In this document: in pieces, positions 22,568-30,171 of the stretch | How positions within the stretch are numbered: position 1 is the stretch's first letter | Layout of the letters: each line of letters begins with the position of its first letter | NCBI GenBank assembly: GCA_018334915.1 | Contig: JAGXLB010000009.1 | Span: 1 to 33,729, forward strand | Reading direction: 5' to 3' | Length of the DNA stretch: 33,729 bases | From: Candidatus Bipolaricaulota bacterium | GTDB taxonomy: Bacteria; Bipolaricaulota; Bipolaricaulia; M55B111 | Translations under genes and position numbers: made by a program | Notes under the pieces: model-generated | Told to the model about the DNA's origin: nothing | The model's input: the letters and a program-made list of their open reading frames with translations, nothing else | The model's database searches: none

Positions 22568-24237
22568 AAGTCACAAGTAAAGAAGATCTGGAAGATATCA
22601 AGAAGCGGGGACTGACCTCCCTCCAATCCGACAAAACAAAGGTTAAAGTGGGCCTGGCCTCTTGCGGAAAAGCAGCTGGCGGGGACAAAGTTTTTGCCAA
22701 ACTCGAGGGAACACTGGAAGGACAAGAGGGGATCGCGGTCGAGAAAACCGGCTGTCTCGGTTTCTGTGCTCGGGAACCACTAGTGGAAGTCGAGGGCCCG
22801 GAGGGAGATTCCCTTGTCTTTGAAGAAGTAGACGAAGAAAGCGCAGCCAGGATAGCGAACTCGTTAAAAGAGGGAAAAACGCCCGAAGCTAAAGTCCTTG
22901 GGAGAAAGGGAAACGGCGAGAAAAAATACGGCGACAGGAAAGACCTCAATTCGTTGGATTTTTATCGCTCACAGAAAAAACTGGTATTGAAAAACAGCGG
23001 GATTATTGATCCAGAAAGCCTGGAGGAATACGCGGCAAAGGACGGTTACTTCGGGCTCTGGAAGGCAATGAACAAATACTCACCGGGAGAAGTTATCGAA
23101 GAAGTAAAATCTTCAGGTCTCCGGGGCAGAGGAGGAGCCGGTTTCCCAACAGGCAAAAAATGGGAATTCGCTCGTAATGCCGAGGGCAATCCGAAGTATG
23201 TAATCTGCAATGCCGATGAGGGAGATCCAGGAGCTTACATGGATAGAAGTATTCTGGAAGGCGATCCATTCTCGGTTCTTGAGGGAATGGCAATCGGTGC
23301 TTACGCTATTGGGGCAAATCAAGGTTATATTTACGTTCGAGCGGAGTATCCGGTAGCAGTAGAGCGGCTAAAAAAGGCAATTGAGCTGGCCGAGGACCGC
23401 GGCTTCCTTGGTGAAGATATAATGGGAACTGGATTCGATTTCGAACTCGAGATAAAACAGGGAGCCGGAGCCTTCGTCTGTGGAGAGGAAACCGCGTTAA
23501 TTGCTTCCATTCAATCAAAACGGGGTATGCCATCACCCAGACCGCCATTTCCTGCTCAATCAGGATTCCGGGGCCAGCCAACGAATATCAACAACGTCGA
23601 GACGTGGGCAAACGTTACTACCGTCTTTATCCGGGGAGCTGAATGGTTTTCCTCTATCGGCACCGAAGACAGTAAAGGTACGAAGGTCTTCTCTCTGACG
23701 GGAGATATCGATAATACGGGCTTAGTCGAAGTACCAATGGGAACGACTATAGAGGAAATAGTCTATAAAATAGGTGGTGCCGAACGAGGCTCGATTAAAG
23801 CAATTCAGACCGGTGGCCCTTCCGGTGGGGTTATTCCAAAAGAGAAGTTCGATCTTCCAGTGGACTACGAATCACTCCAGGAAGCTGGTTCGATAATGGG
23901 TTCGGGAGGGCTAATAGTAATGGACGAAGAAACCTGCCTGGTAGAAGTAGCTCGGTTCTTTCTCGACTTCATTCAGGACGAATCCTGCGGGAAGTGTACT
24001 CCCTGCCGAGACGGGACGAAAAGAATGCTGGAAATCCTCGAGCGGTTGACTTCGGGTAATAGTACTGAAGAGGACATCAAAATACTCGAGGAGCTCTCCC
24101 ATTACGTCAAGGAATCCTCTCTCTGCGGGTTGGGCCAAACTGCTCCAAATCCGGTACTTTCGACACTACGATACTTCCGAAACGAATACGAGGCTCACCT
24201 GGAAGGTAACTGCCCCGCGGGCGTTTGTTTCGAATAA
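22564..24237 (+). CDS. nuoF: NuoF-like NAD(P)H/FMN subunit of formate dehydrogenase
   Basis: Flavin subunit that passes electrons between the formate dehydrogenase and NAD(P). 557 residues. An N-terminal thioredoxin-like domain (1-110) holds Cys34, Cys64 and Cys68. Only three of the four classical cluster ligands are present (CGKAAGG at the first site), as in some related subunits. The FMN/NADH core has GLRGRGGAGFPTGKKW (185-200), NADEGDPGAYMDR (216-228) and CGEETALI (306-313). An SLBB segment follows, then the [4Fe-4S] ligands Cys475, Cys478, Cys481 and Cys521 (SCGKCTPCRDG, SSLCGLGQ). It ends shortly after NCPAGVC and lacks the extra C-terminal ferredoxin of hydrogenase HydB. Middle gene of the trio. 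NAD versus NADP preference, or bifurcation, cannot be read by eye. Confidence 0.94.
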   Translation: MKVTSKEDLEDIKKRGLTSLQSDKTKVKVGLASCGKAAGGDKVFAKLEGTLEGQEGIAVEKTGCLGFCAREPLVEVEGPEGDSLVFEEVDEESAARIANSLKEGKTPEAKVLGRKGNGEKKYGDRKDLNSLDFYRSQKKLVLKNSGIIDPESLEEYAAKDGYFGLWKAMNKYSPGEVIEEVKSSGLRGRGGAGFPTGKKWEFARNAEGNPKYVICNADEGDPGAYMDRSILEGDPFSVLEGMAIGAYAIGANQGYIYVRAEYPVAVERLKKAIELAEDRGFLGEDIMGTGFDFELEIKQGAGAFVCGEETALIASIQSKRGMPSPRPPFPAQSGFRGQPTNINNVETWANVTTVFIRGAEWFSSIGTEDSKGTKVFSLTGDIDNTGLVEVPMGTTIEEIVYKIGGAERGSIKAIQTGGPSGGVIPKEKFDLPVDYESLQEAGSIMGSGGLIVMDEETCLVEVARFFLDFIQDESCGKCTPCRDGTKRMLEILERLTSGNSTEEDIKILEELSHYVKESSLCGLGQTAPNPVLSTLRYFRNEYEAHLEGNCPAGVCFE

Positions 24238-24259
24238 CTACTCAATCTGAGGAGGAAAT

Positions 24260-26974
24260 ATGGCAAATACGACAAAAACAAAAAGTATAGAGATGAAGAT
24301 AAATGGAGAGGTCGTAGAAGGTGACCAGGGAGATACCATACTGGAAGTAGCGGAAAAGAACGGTATAGAGATTCCCACTCTCTGTCATATGGATCAGCTG
24401 GAACCTACCGGAGCCTGCAGGATGTGTCTGGTGGAACTCGTCGACTCCGGAGAGGTTGTGACTTCATGTACTCAACCGGCAAGCGATGGCCTTGAGGTGG
24501 AAACACACAATGATCGCGTGGAACAGTCACGAAAGCTAAACCTGGAATTGCTTCTTTCAAATACCGACGTCAACGTTGATTGCAAGAGTGAGGAGACGCG
24601 GTGCGAACTGACGGAACTGGTCGGAAAGTACGACCTGGACCCCGAGAGGTTCTCTGGTGAAAAAAGATCCCATCCGAAGATGGAGGATAACCCGTTCTTT
24701 GAACTCGATCACGACAGGTGTATTCTTTGTGGTCGCTGCGTAAGAGCCTGCGACGAAATCCGGGGCCGTTCAGCAATAGATTTCGTAAACCGTGGTTTCA
24801 AGACGAAAATCGCACCACCTCTGGACCGGTCCCTGACAGAAGGAACATGTCAGTTCTGCGGCCAGTGTGTCGACGCGTGTCCTTCCGGTGCCCTTACTTC
24901 AAATATGAGAATAGACAAGGGAAATCCGAACGAAGTAGAGACAACCTCGACCATTTGTACCTACTGTGGCGTCGGCTGCCGGATGAACGTCCACACGAGA
25001 GACGGTGAGGTCGTCGACGTATCTCCGGACCCCGAAGCACCAGCAAACGATATCCGGCTCTGCAGTAAAGGCAGGTTCGGTTTCGACTTCGTCAACCGAG
25101 AGGATCGATTGTCACAGCCGTTAATCAAAGAAGACGGCGAATTCAGAGAGGCCTCCTGGGAGGAGGCTATCGACCTGGTAAGCGATAAACTCGGTGGTAT
25201 AAAAGAGCAATACGGACCCGACGCGATCGCTGGCCTATCATCAGCGACCTGCACAAACGAAGAAAATTACCTATTCCAAAAGTTTATGCGGGCGACGATA
25301 GGCACGAACAGCGTGGATCATTGCGCTCGACTCTGCCACTCCTCTACTGTTGCCGGCCTGGTCAGGGCTTTTGGCAGCGGTGCAATGACGAACTCCATAG
25401 GTGAAATTAGAGATGCCGATACTATTCTCGTAACCGGTTCTAATACGACGGAATCTCATCCGGTAATCGGCCTTGAAGTGAAGAAAGCGGTCGAAAACGG
25501 ATCAAACCTGATCGTCGCCGACCCCAGGGAGATAGAACTGGTCCAGGAAGGTGACGCCGATATCCATATGAGACAGAATTCCGGCACGGACGTCGCCTGG
25601 CTCATGGGCATGATAAATATCATTATCGAAGAAGGTCTCGTCGACGAGGAATTCGTCAAAGATAGGACGGAAAACTTCGAATCCTTGAAGGAATCGGCTG
25701 CCGAGTTCCCGCCGGAGAGGGTCGAGGAAATCACAGGAATAGCCGAAGACAAGCTAAGAGAAGCAGCCCTTATGTACGGAGAAGCGGATAAGGGTACTAT
25801 ACTGTTTGCCATGGGAATTACCCAGCACAGCCATGGTACTGACAACGTACTATCCGTCGCAAACCTGGCAATGGTTACCGGGAACGTCGGAAAAGAATCC
25901 ACAGGAGTTAACCCGTTGAGAGGTCAAAATAATGTCCAGGGTGCCTGTGACCTGGGAGCCCTGCCCAACGTATATCCAGGATACCAGAACGTAGACGCGA
26001 AGGAAAACCAGGAAAAATTCGAAGAGGCCTGGGAGGCAGATTTGTCCCCGGAACCGGGCCTTACAGTGGTCGAAATGATGAACGCTGCTGGAGAAGGAGA
26101 CGTGAAAGGGATGTATATTATGGGCGAAAACCCGATGGTCAGCGATCCCGATATCGGCCACGTTGAGAAGAGCCTGGAAAACCTCGACTTCCTGGCCGTC
26201 CAGGATATCTTTCTGACAGAAACGGCCGAGTACGCCGACGTGGTTTTGCCCGCAGCCAGCTTTGCCGAGACGGAAGGGTCTTTCACCAATTCCGAGAGGA
26301 GAATCCAGAAGCTGAACAAGGCACTCGAACCGAAGGGTAATACCAGGCCCGACTGGGAGATCATCTCCGAGCTAAGCGGGAGACTAGGAAACCCCATGAA
26401 CTACGACTCGGCGATGGAGTTGACGAACGAGATAACCGAAGTGACGCCGATCTACGGCGGAATAACCGCGGAGCGAATAAAGGATAAACAGGGCTTACAG
26501 TGGCCCTGCCGGGACGAAGACGATCCGGGAACAAAATTCCTCCACGAAGGCGAGTTCAGCAGGGGTCTGGGCAAGTTCCACTCAATCAGTTACCGCGACC
26601 CCGCAGAGATGCCCGACGAGGACTACCCGATGACTCTGACGACGGGCCGGATGTACTATCACTTCCACACGAGATCGATGACGGGAAGGTCCAAGGGACT
26701 GGACGAGCTGGTACCGGAAGCTTACGTGGAAATGAACCCCGCTGACGCAACTTCTCTGGAAGTGGAAGAAGGAGAGAAGATCAAGGTAAGCTCTCGCAGG
26801 GGAGAGATAGAAATAAAGACCAAGGTCACGGACAGAGTACCTGAAGGAACGATCTTTATCCCATTCCACTTCGCCGAAGCAGCGGCAAACCGACTTACTA
26901 ATCCAGAACTGGACCCAATCGCCAAGATACCTGAACTGAAGGTAGCTGCGGTGAAAGTCGAAAAGATAGGTTAG
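24260..26974 (+). CDS. fdhF: Formate dehydrogenase catalytic (alpha) subunit, Mo/W-bis-MGD, Cys type
   Basis: Oxidises formate to CO2, or the reverse; also named fdhA in some organisms. 904 residues. N-terminal [2Fe-2S] ferredoxin domain with Cys42, 53, 56 and 70. Two [4Fe-4S] sites follow with Cys154/157/160/164 and Cys197/200/203/207, then the cluster of the molybdopterin domain with Cys233/236/240/268. The active-site motif is DHCARLCHSSTVAGL. Cys359 occupies the selenocysteine position of E. coli FdhF, codon TGC, so this is not a selenoprotein. The molybdopterin-dinucleotide domain lies at the C-terminus (MTLTTGRMYYHFHTRSMT). It follows nuoF by 22 bases with site GAGGAGG, and a strong hairpin follows the stop. 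The Mo-cofactor operon next door supports function. Confidence 0.96.
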   Translation: MANTTKTKSIEMKINGEVVEGDQGDTILEVAEKNGIEIPTLCHMDQLEPTGACRMCLVELVDSGEVVTSCTQPASDGLEVETHNDRVEQSRKLNLELLLSNTDVNVDCKSEETRCELTELVGKYDLDPERFSGEKRSHPKMEDNPFFELDHDRCILCGRCVRACDEIRGRSAIDFVNRGFKTKIAPPLDRSLTEGTCQFCGQCVDACPSGALTSNMRIDKGNPNEVETTSTICTYCGVGCRMNVHTRDGEVVDVSPDPEAPANDIRLCSKGRFGFDFVNREDRLSQPLIKEDGEFREASWEEAIDLVSDKLGGIKEQYGPDAIAGLSSATCTNEENYLFQKFMRATIGTNSVDHCARLCHSSTVAGLVRAFGSGAMTNSIGEIRDADTILVTGSNTTESHPVIGLEVKKAVENGSNLIVADPREIELVQEGDADIHMRQNSGTDVAWLMGMINIIIEEGLVDEEFVKDRTENFESLKESAAEFPPERVEEITGIAEDKLREAALMYGEADKGTILFAMGITQHSHGTDNVLSVANLAMVTGNVGKESTGVNPLRGQNNVQGACDLGALPNVYPGYQNVDAKENQEKFEEAWEADLSPEPGLTVVEMMNAAGEGDVKGMYIMGENPMVSDPDIGHVEKSLENLDFLAVQDIFLTETAEYADVVLPAASFAETEGSFTNSERRIQKLNKALEPKGNTRPDWEIISELSGRLGNPMNYDSAMELTNEITEVTPIYGGITAERIKDKQGLQWPCRDEDDPGTKFLHEGEFSRGLGKFHSISYRDPAEMPDEDYPMTLTTGRMYYHFHTRSMTGRSKGLDELVPEAYVEMNPADATSLEVEEGEKIKVSSRRGEIEIKTKVTDRVPEGTIFIPFHFAEAAANRLTNPELDPIAKIPELKVAAVKVEKIG

Positions 26975-26980
26975 AAAAAA

Positions 26981-27012
26981 TAACCCCCTCCTTTAAAAAG
27001 AGGAGGGGGTTA
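26981..27012. terminator. Terminator hairpin after fdhF
   Basis: Perfect 12-bp stem (26981-26992 with 27001-27012), loop TTAAAAAG. On the plus strand the tail is poor in T (TTATTAAG). On the minus strand the stem runs into TTATTTTTT. It should stop convergent transcripts from the Mo-cofactor operon and probably also ends fdhF. Confidence 0.8.
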
Positions 27013-27118
27013 TTAAGAGCCTTCATAGTTTAGTTCTTTCGCCATTGTTTATGAACCAAGTCTACTTCAGGATGTTATTTTCACGCTTCACTCTATAAGC
27101 CTTCCCTGCTTCGTCTGA

Positions 27119-27250
27119 CAACTTATTTGACCTTAAAACTTAGACACACCCAAAATCCCAGTAGAAAGGTAACGATAAACGGGTTGTAAGTATATGATTG
27201 AGCTGTTACGCATGAATCACGTTTCAAATATTTCCGCTTTGTAAGAGAAC
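27119..27250 (+). repeat. Intergenic repeat family, copy C
   Basis: Starts CAACTTATTTGACCTTAAAA, similar to copies A and B. It shares CAAAATCCC and AGGTAA further in with copy D. A diverged right end, GTAAGAGAAC (27241-27250), corresponds to GTGAAAGAAC. An inverted relative of that end, TAGTTCTTTCGCC, lies upstream at 27031-27043, similar to copy B architecture. Confidence 0.5.
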
Positions 27251-27293
27251 CGGGCCGGTAAGGATATTACCATAACCGAGTAAGTTTAACCCT

Positions 27294-27386
27294 ACCCCCC
27301 TCTGACGCTTAGCGGGCTGCCGGGATCTCATCTATGTCCGATCTTCAACGGTTAGATCAGTTGCCCGCTAAGCGTCAGAGGGGGGT
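27294..27386. repeat. Perfect 24-bp inverted repeat with 45-base spacer
   Basis: Bases 27294-27317 are the exact reverse complement of 27363-27386. The arms are GC-rich, with six C at the outer left and six G at the outer right, and CGCTTAGCGGGC innermost on the left. The spacer (27318-27362) contains a further GATCT/AGATC pair (27324-27328 with 27354-27358). No T run follows on either strand, so it is not a classical terminator. It could be a structured RNA, a protein-binding site or a tiny non-autonomous mobile element. Confidence 0.85.
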
Positions 27387-27479
27387 TGAGATAGACCACG
27401 CGAGTCGGAAATTTCCAGGCTCGGGGAGCTCAGATGTACAATCGGCAGGGCGTGGGAGCCAGGTTTACTTAAGCCACAG

Positions 27480-27545
27480 AAGCTGATTTAACCTTAAAAA
27501 ATTGAACATATTCAAAATCCCGGCAGCCAGGTAAGCGGGGAGAGG
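27480..27545 (+). repeat. Intergenic repeat family, copy D
   Basis: Reads AAGCTGATTTAACCTTAAAA at the left, then CAAAATCCCGGCAGCCAGGT and GCGGGGAG. It aligns with copy C with one gap and shares ATCCCGGCAG/ATCCGGCAG with copy B. The right end is not clearly recognisable. Confidence 0.5.
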
Positions 27546-27632
27546 GGGTAAAGATAAATTCAAGTGATCCTCCACGGCTTTCGACTTGCTTCATAAACTG
27601 TGGAATAATTTAGTTAAGGATTGGGTCGAAGG

Positions 27633-28217
27633 TTAATATATATCCAGGTCTTCCAAATCCTCTTGTGTATTGACGTTATAGAAGCAGTCAGGGGGGATCT
27701 TTCCGCTTTCGATCAATCCTTCGACCGACACCTCTTTGACTTCATCAAGTCGATCGAGAAAGTCGGTGATCTTCCTCGTTCCGCCTTCCAAAATATTCTT
27801 AAGCCGTGGCAGAACGCTTTTATGGTAGAGGGCTGTTAACGGTTCTAGGTATCCGGACTTCCATCGAGGTATGACTGCTTCGGTTTCACTTTCGACTTCT
27901 GAATAAAGTTCTTCCACTATCCGAGTGTCCAGGTAGGGCAGGTCGCAGGCTGATACAAACAGCCAGTCGTGTTCGGCGTGGGTGAGGGCTGAATATATCG
28001 CGCCGAGAGGCCCTGTTTCCGATACGAGGTCGGGCCTGGCAGGAAGATCGTATTCGTCCTTAGGGTCGATCTGGAGGAAAACGTCGTCGCTTTTTTTCTC
28101 CAACTTGCTCCAGACGAGTTTGTATAAGGGAACCCCGTCCACTTCCACCAGCGTCTTGTCCTCCCCAAATCGGCTGGAATCACCTCCACAGAGAATCGCG
28201 ATCGACAGGTCAGTCAT
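27633..28217 (-). CDS. mobA: Molybdenum cofactor guanylyltransferase
   Basis: Attaches GMP from GTP to molybdopterin to make the guanine dinucleotide form needed by formate dehydrogenase; cytoplasmic. 194 residues. Nucleotidyltransferase motif ILCGGDSSRFGEDK (8-21, the LAGGxSxRMGxDK signature), SETGPLGAIYSAL (67-79), and VSACDLPYL (the metal-binding DLP). The C-terminal NVNTQEDLEDL matches the family's NxNTPEDL. It starts four bases after the moeA fusion gene stop, with a weak AGGG site, so translational coupling is likely. Last gene of the Mo-cofactor operon, convergent with fdhF. Secure. Confidence 0.94.
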   Translation of the reverse strand: MTDLSIAILCGGDSSRFGEDKTLVEVDGVPLYKLVWSKLEKKSDDVFLQIDPKDEYDLPARPDLVSETGPLGAIYSALTHAEHDWLFVSACDLPYLDTRIVEELYSEVESETEAVIPRWKSGYLEPLTALYHKSVLPRLKNILEGGTRKITDFLDRLDEVKEVSVEGLIESGKIPPDCFYNVNTQEDLEDLDIY

Positions 28218-28221
28218 CCCT

Positions 28222-30168
28222 TTAACCGGGGGAATATATTACTTCACCAGCTCCATCCCTCGGATAGAGCCCCGGTATCTTTTTTAGAATTCTGGCGAAC
28301 TCGGAGCCGGTAAGTTTTTCCTGGAACTTTTTACCGAAAGAAGACTTTAAAGCATCCTTCCGACAGATAAAATCGAACTTTTCGTCCTTCAGTTTCATGA
28401 ACCCCAGCCCTTTTGATTCGGCAACTGACCTTATACCCATTCCCGCGCCAGCTTTTCCGTCCCTTACCGCAGCAGCCACGGCGTTATGGGTGGACAACTC
28501 GACTTCATAGCCGGGAATCTCACGTCTTACCTCTTTAACATCCCTGCCGAGCTTCTCGGCGGCTCCTTCCAGCAGGTGATCGAATAGTACTCTCGTACCC
28601 GATCCGGAAGTTCTGTTGGCTATCCGTATACGGCTCTCGATTAGATCCACCAGAGATTCTATATCTTCCGGGTTACCCGAGGGTAAAATCAATCCCTGTT
28701 CCCTTCCATATCCCCTCAGCAGCTTTATTCCTTCAAGATCGCGCTTCTCCAGAACCGGTACGTTATAACCCTCTTCGCTCCAGATGTGAACCCCGGCGAC
28801 GTCGGCAACGTCGTTGGAAATTGCCTCGATTCCTCCCGTCGATCCCCGGTGAATTGACCGGGTTCCAAACGGCAACAGTTCCAGCAGGCGGTTTAATCCG
28901 ACACAATTGCTGCCAATAAATAGCAATTTCGGCAGCTCACCGTCTTCAGTCAATAATCTAACCTCGACTTCCTCATTCCGATCCAGGTAATTGACCCCTT
29001 CCGGAATCGTCACGTATCCGTCGGCCTGGGATAGGAGCGTAACCGCCCCACTAACCTTATTTATCGGGTAGGCTCGCTTCCCTCCCTCTCGATCTACAAT
29101 CCCGACGAATTTCTGCTCCATCCGACCTCCCTCAGAGGTCGTTCTATCCGTCAGTCTGGCTTTTGGAGCCGGACTTTTCGACTCTTTTTCTCCGGTGAGC
29201 TTACGGATTACCGGGGCAACAAAGTTCATGTAAACCACGTAAGCGGAAGAGGGGTTACCGGGCAACCCGAAAAAAGGTACTCCGTCCAGATCGGCCAGTA
29301 CTGACGGTTTACCCGGTTTTATTTTCACTCCGTGGGCAAGTAACTCTCCTCTTTCTTCCAGCACGTCGTAAACCATGTCGTGGGGACCGGCACTCGTACT
29401 GCCCGAGGAAATAAGCAGGTCGTACTCCTCGGTCCCTTGATCTATCAGTTCACCCATCTCGACGAGGTCGTCGTTCACGATCCCCATTCCGTGGGGTCGC
29501 CCTCCAGCCTCCTCTACTCCAGTTATCAGCAGGGACGAATTTACGTCGTAAATCATTGCTTCGGGTAGTTCTCCACCGGGAGAAACAAGTTCCGGTCCGG
29601 TGGAGATAATTCCTACATCCGGTGATCTAAGGACCTCCACATCTTCCAGACCGGAAGCCGCCAGTTTGGCGATCTCCAGAGGGGTTAACTCTTTGTCCTG
29701 CCGGATTATAAGATCGCCAGTCGCGATATCAGTTCCAGCGGAGAGGACGTTTTCGCCGGGAACAGCGGACGATTTTACCAGTAGCTCGTCTCCTTTCCTT
29801 TCCGTATCCTCAACCATGACGACCGCGTTGGCTCCAGCCGGTATTCCCGCCCCAGTCGGGATTTCGGTAGCCTGCCCTTCTTTTACTGTAAGTGAAAAAG
29901 GTCGGCCAATCTCAACTTCCCCTCCGATTTCCAGTCGTTTCGGGTTTTCTTCGTCCGCTCCGTACGTATCGGATGCCACCACGGCGTAGCCATCCATCAG
30001 TGAACGACTGAACGGGGGGGCGTCCGACCTGGCGTAGACGTTTTCCGCGGTTACCTTCCCCAGAGCGCCTTCCAGGGGTACACGTTCCGACTTCCGTTCA
30101 AGCGAGAAGCTTTTGATCAGTTTCCGAAACTCCTCCGGACTTATAAGATCTCTAAATTCCTTTCTCAT
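28222..30168 (-). CDS. moeA: MoeA molybdopterin molybdenumtransferase fused to C-terminal PBP-like (molybdate-binding type) domain
   Basis: Inserts molybdenum or tungsten into adenylylated molybdopterin. 648 residues, against about 400 for plain MoeA. The N-terminal 400 residues show PPFSRSLMDGYAVVASDT, GGEVEIGRPF, IPTGAGIPAGANAVVMVEDT, SSGSTSAGPHD and the GLPGNPSSAYVVY signature. The last ~240 residues form a periplasmic-binding-protein-like domain (starting near LLFIGSNCVGLNRLLELL, with IANRTSGSGTRVLFDHLLEG and HNAVAAAVRDGKAGAGMGI). This architecture is known from archaea and clostridia and may sense or deliver the oxyanion inside the cell. Its ribosome site GGAGGT lies inside the last codons of the preceding moeA. 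Having two MoeA proteins suggests separate Mo and W handling, which is inference. Confidence 0.92.
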   Translation of the reverse strand: MRKEFRDLISPEEFRKLIKSFSLERKSERVPLEGALGKVTAENVYARSDAPPFSRSLMDGYAVVASDTYGADEENPKRLEIGGEVEIGRPFSLTVKEGQATEIPTGAGIPAGANAVVMVEDTERKGDELLVKSSAVPGENVLSAGTDIATGDLIIRQDKELTPLEIAKLAASGLEDVEVLRSPDVGIISTGPELVSPGGELPEAMIYDVNSSLLITGVEEAGGRPHGMGIVNDDLVEMGELIDQGTEEYDLLISSGSTSAGPHDMVYDVLEERGELLAHGVKIKPGKPSVLADLDGVPFFGLPGNPSSAYVVYMNFVAPVIRKLTGEKESKSPAPKARLTDRTTSEGGRMEQKFVGIVDREGGKRAYPINKVSGAVTLLSQADGYVTIPEGVNYLDRNEEVEVRLLTEDGELPKLLFIGSNCVGLNRLLELLPFGTRSIHRGSTGGIEAISNDVADVAGVHIWSEEGYNVPVLEKRDLEGIKLLRGYGREQGLILPSGNPEDIESLVDLIESRIRIANRTSGSGTRVLFDHLLEGAAEKLGRDVKEVRREIPGYEVELSTHNAVAAAVRDGKAGAGMGIRSVAESKGLGFMKLKDEKFDFICRKDALKSSFGKKFQEKLTGSEFARILKKIPGLYPRDGAGEVIYSPG

Positions 30169-30171
30169 CTC

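Larger units (their letters stand above)
26975..27632. other. 658-base convergent intergenic region rich in repeats
   Basis: It lies between the 3' ends of fdhF and mobA. No gene is seen on either strand. It holds a strong terminator hairpin (26981-27012), repeat copies C (27119-27250) and D (27480-27545), and a perfect 24-bp inverted repeat (27294-27386) between them. No transposase remnant was recognised. Confidence 0.65.

Noticed and set aside
24260-26974. Possible selenocysteine in the formate dehydrogenase
   Set aside because: The selenocysteine-equivalent codon is TGC (Cys359), and there is no in-frame UGA.
27294-27386. The 24-bp inverted repeat as an ordinary rho-independent terminator
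   Set aside because: There is no T run on either strand, the spacer is 45 bases, and a proper terminator hairpin lies nearer fdhF.
27119-27545. CRISPR array from the repeated intergenic sequences
   Set aside because: The copies are diverged, few, unevenly spaced (hundreds of bases to kilobases) and no cas genes are present.
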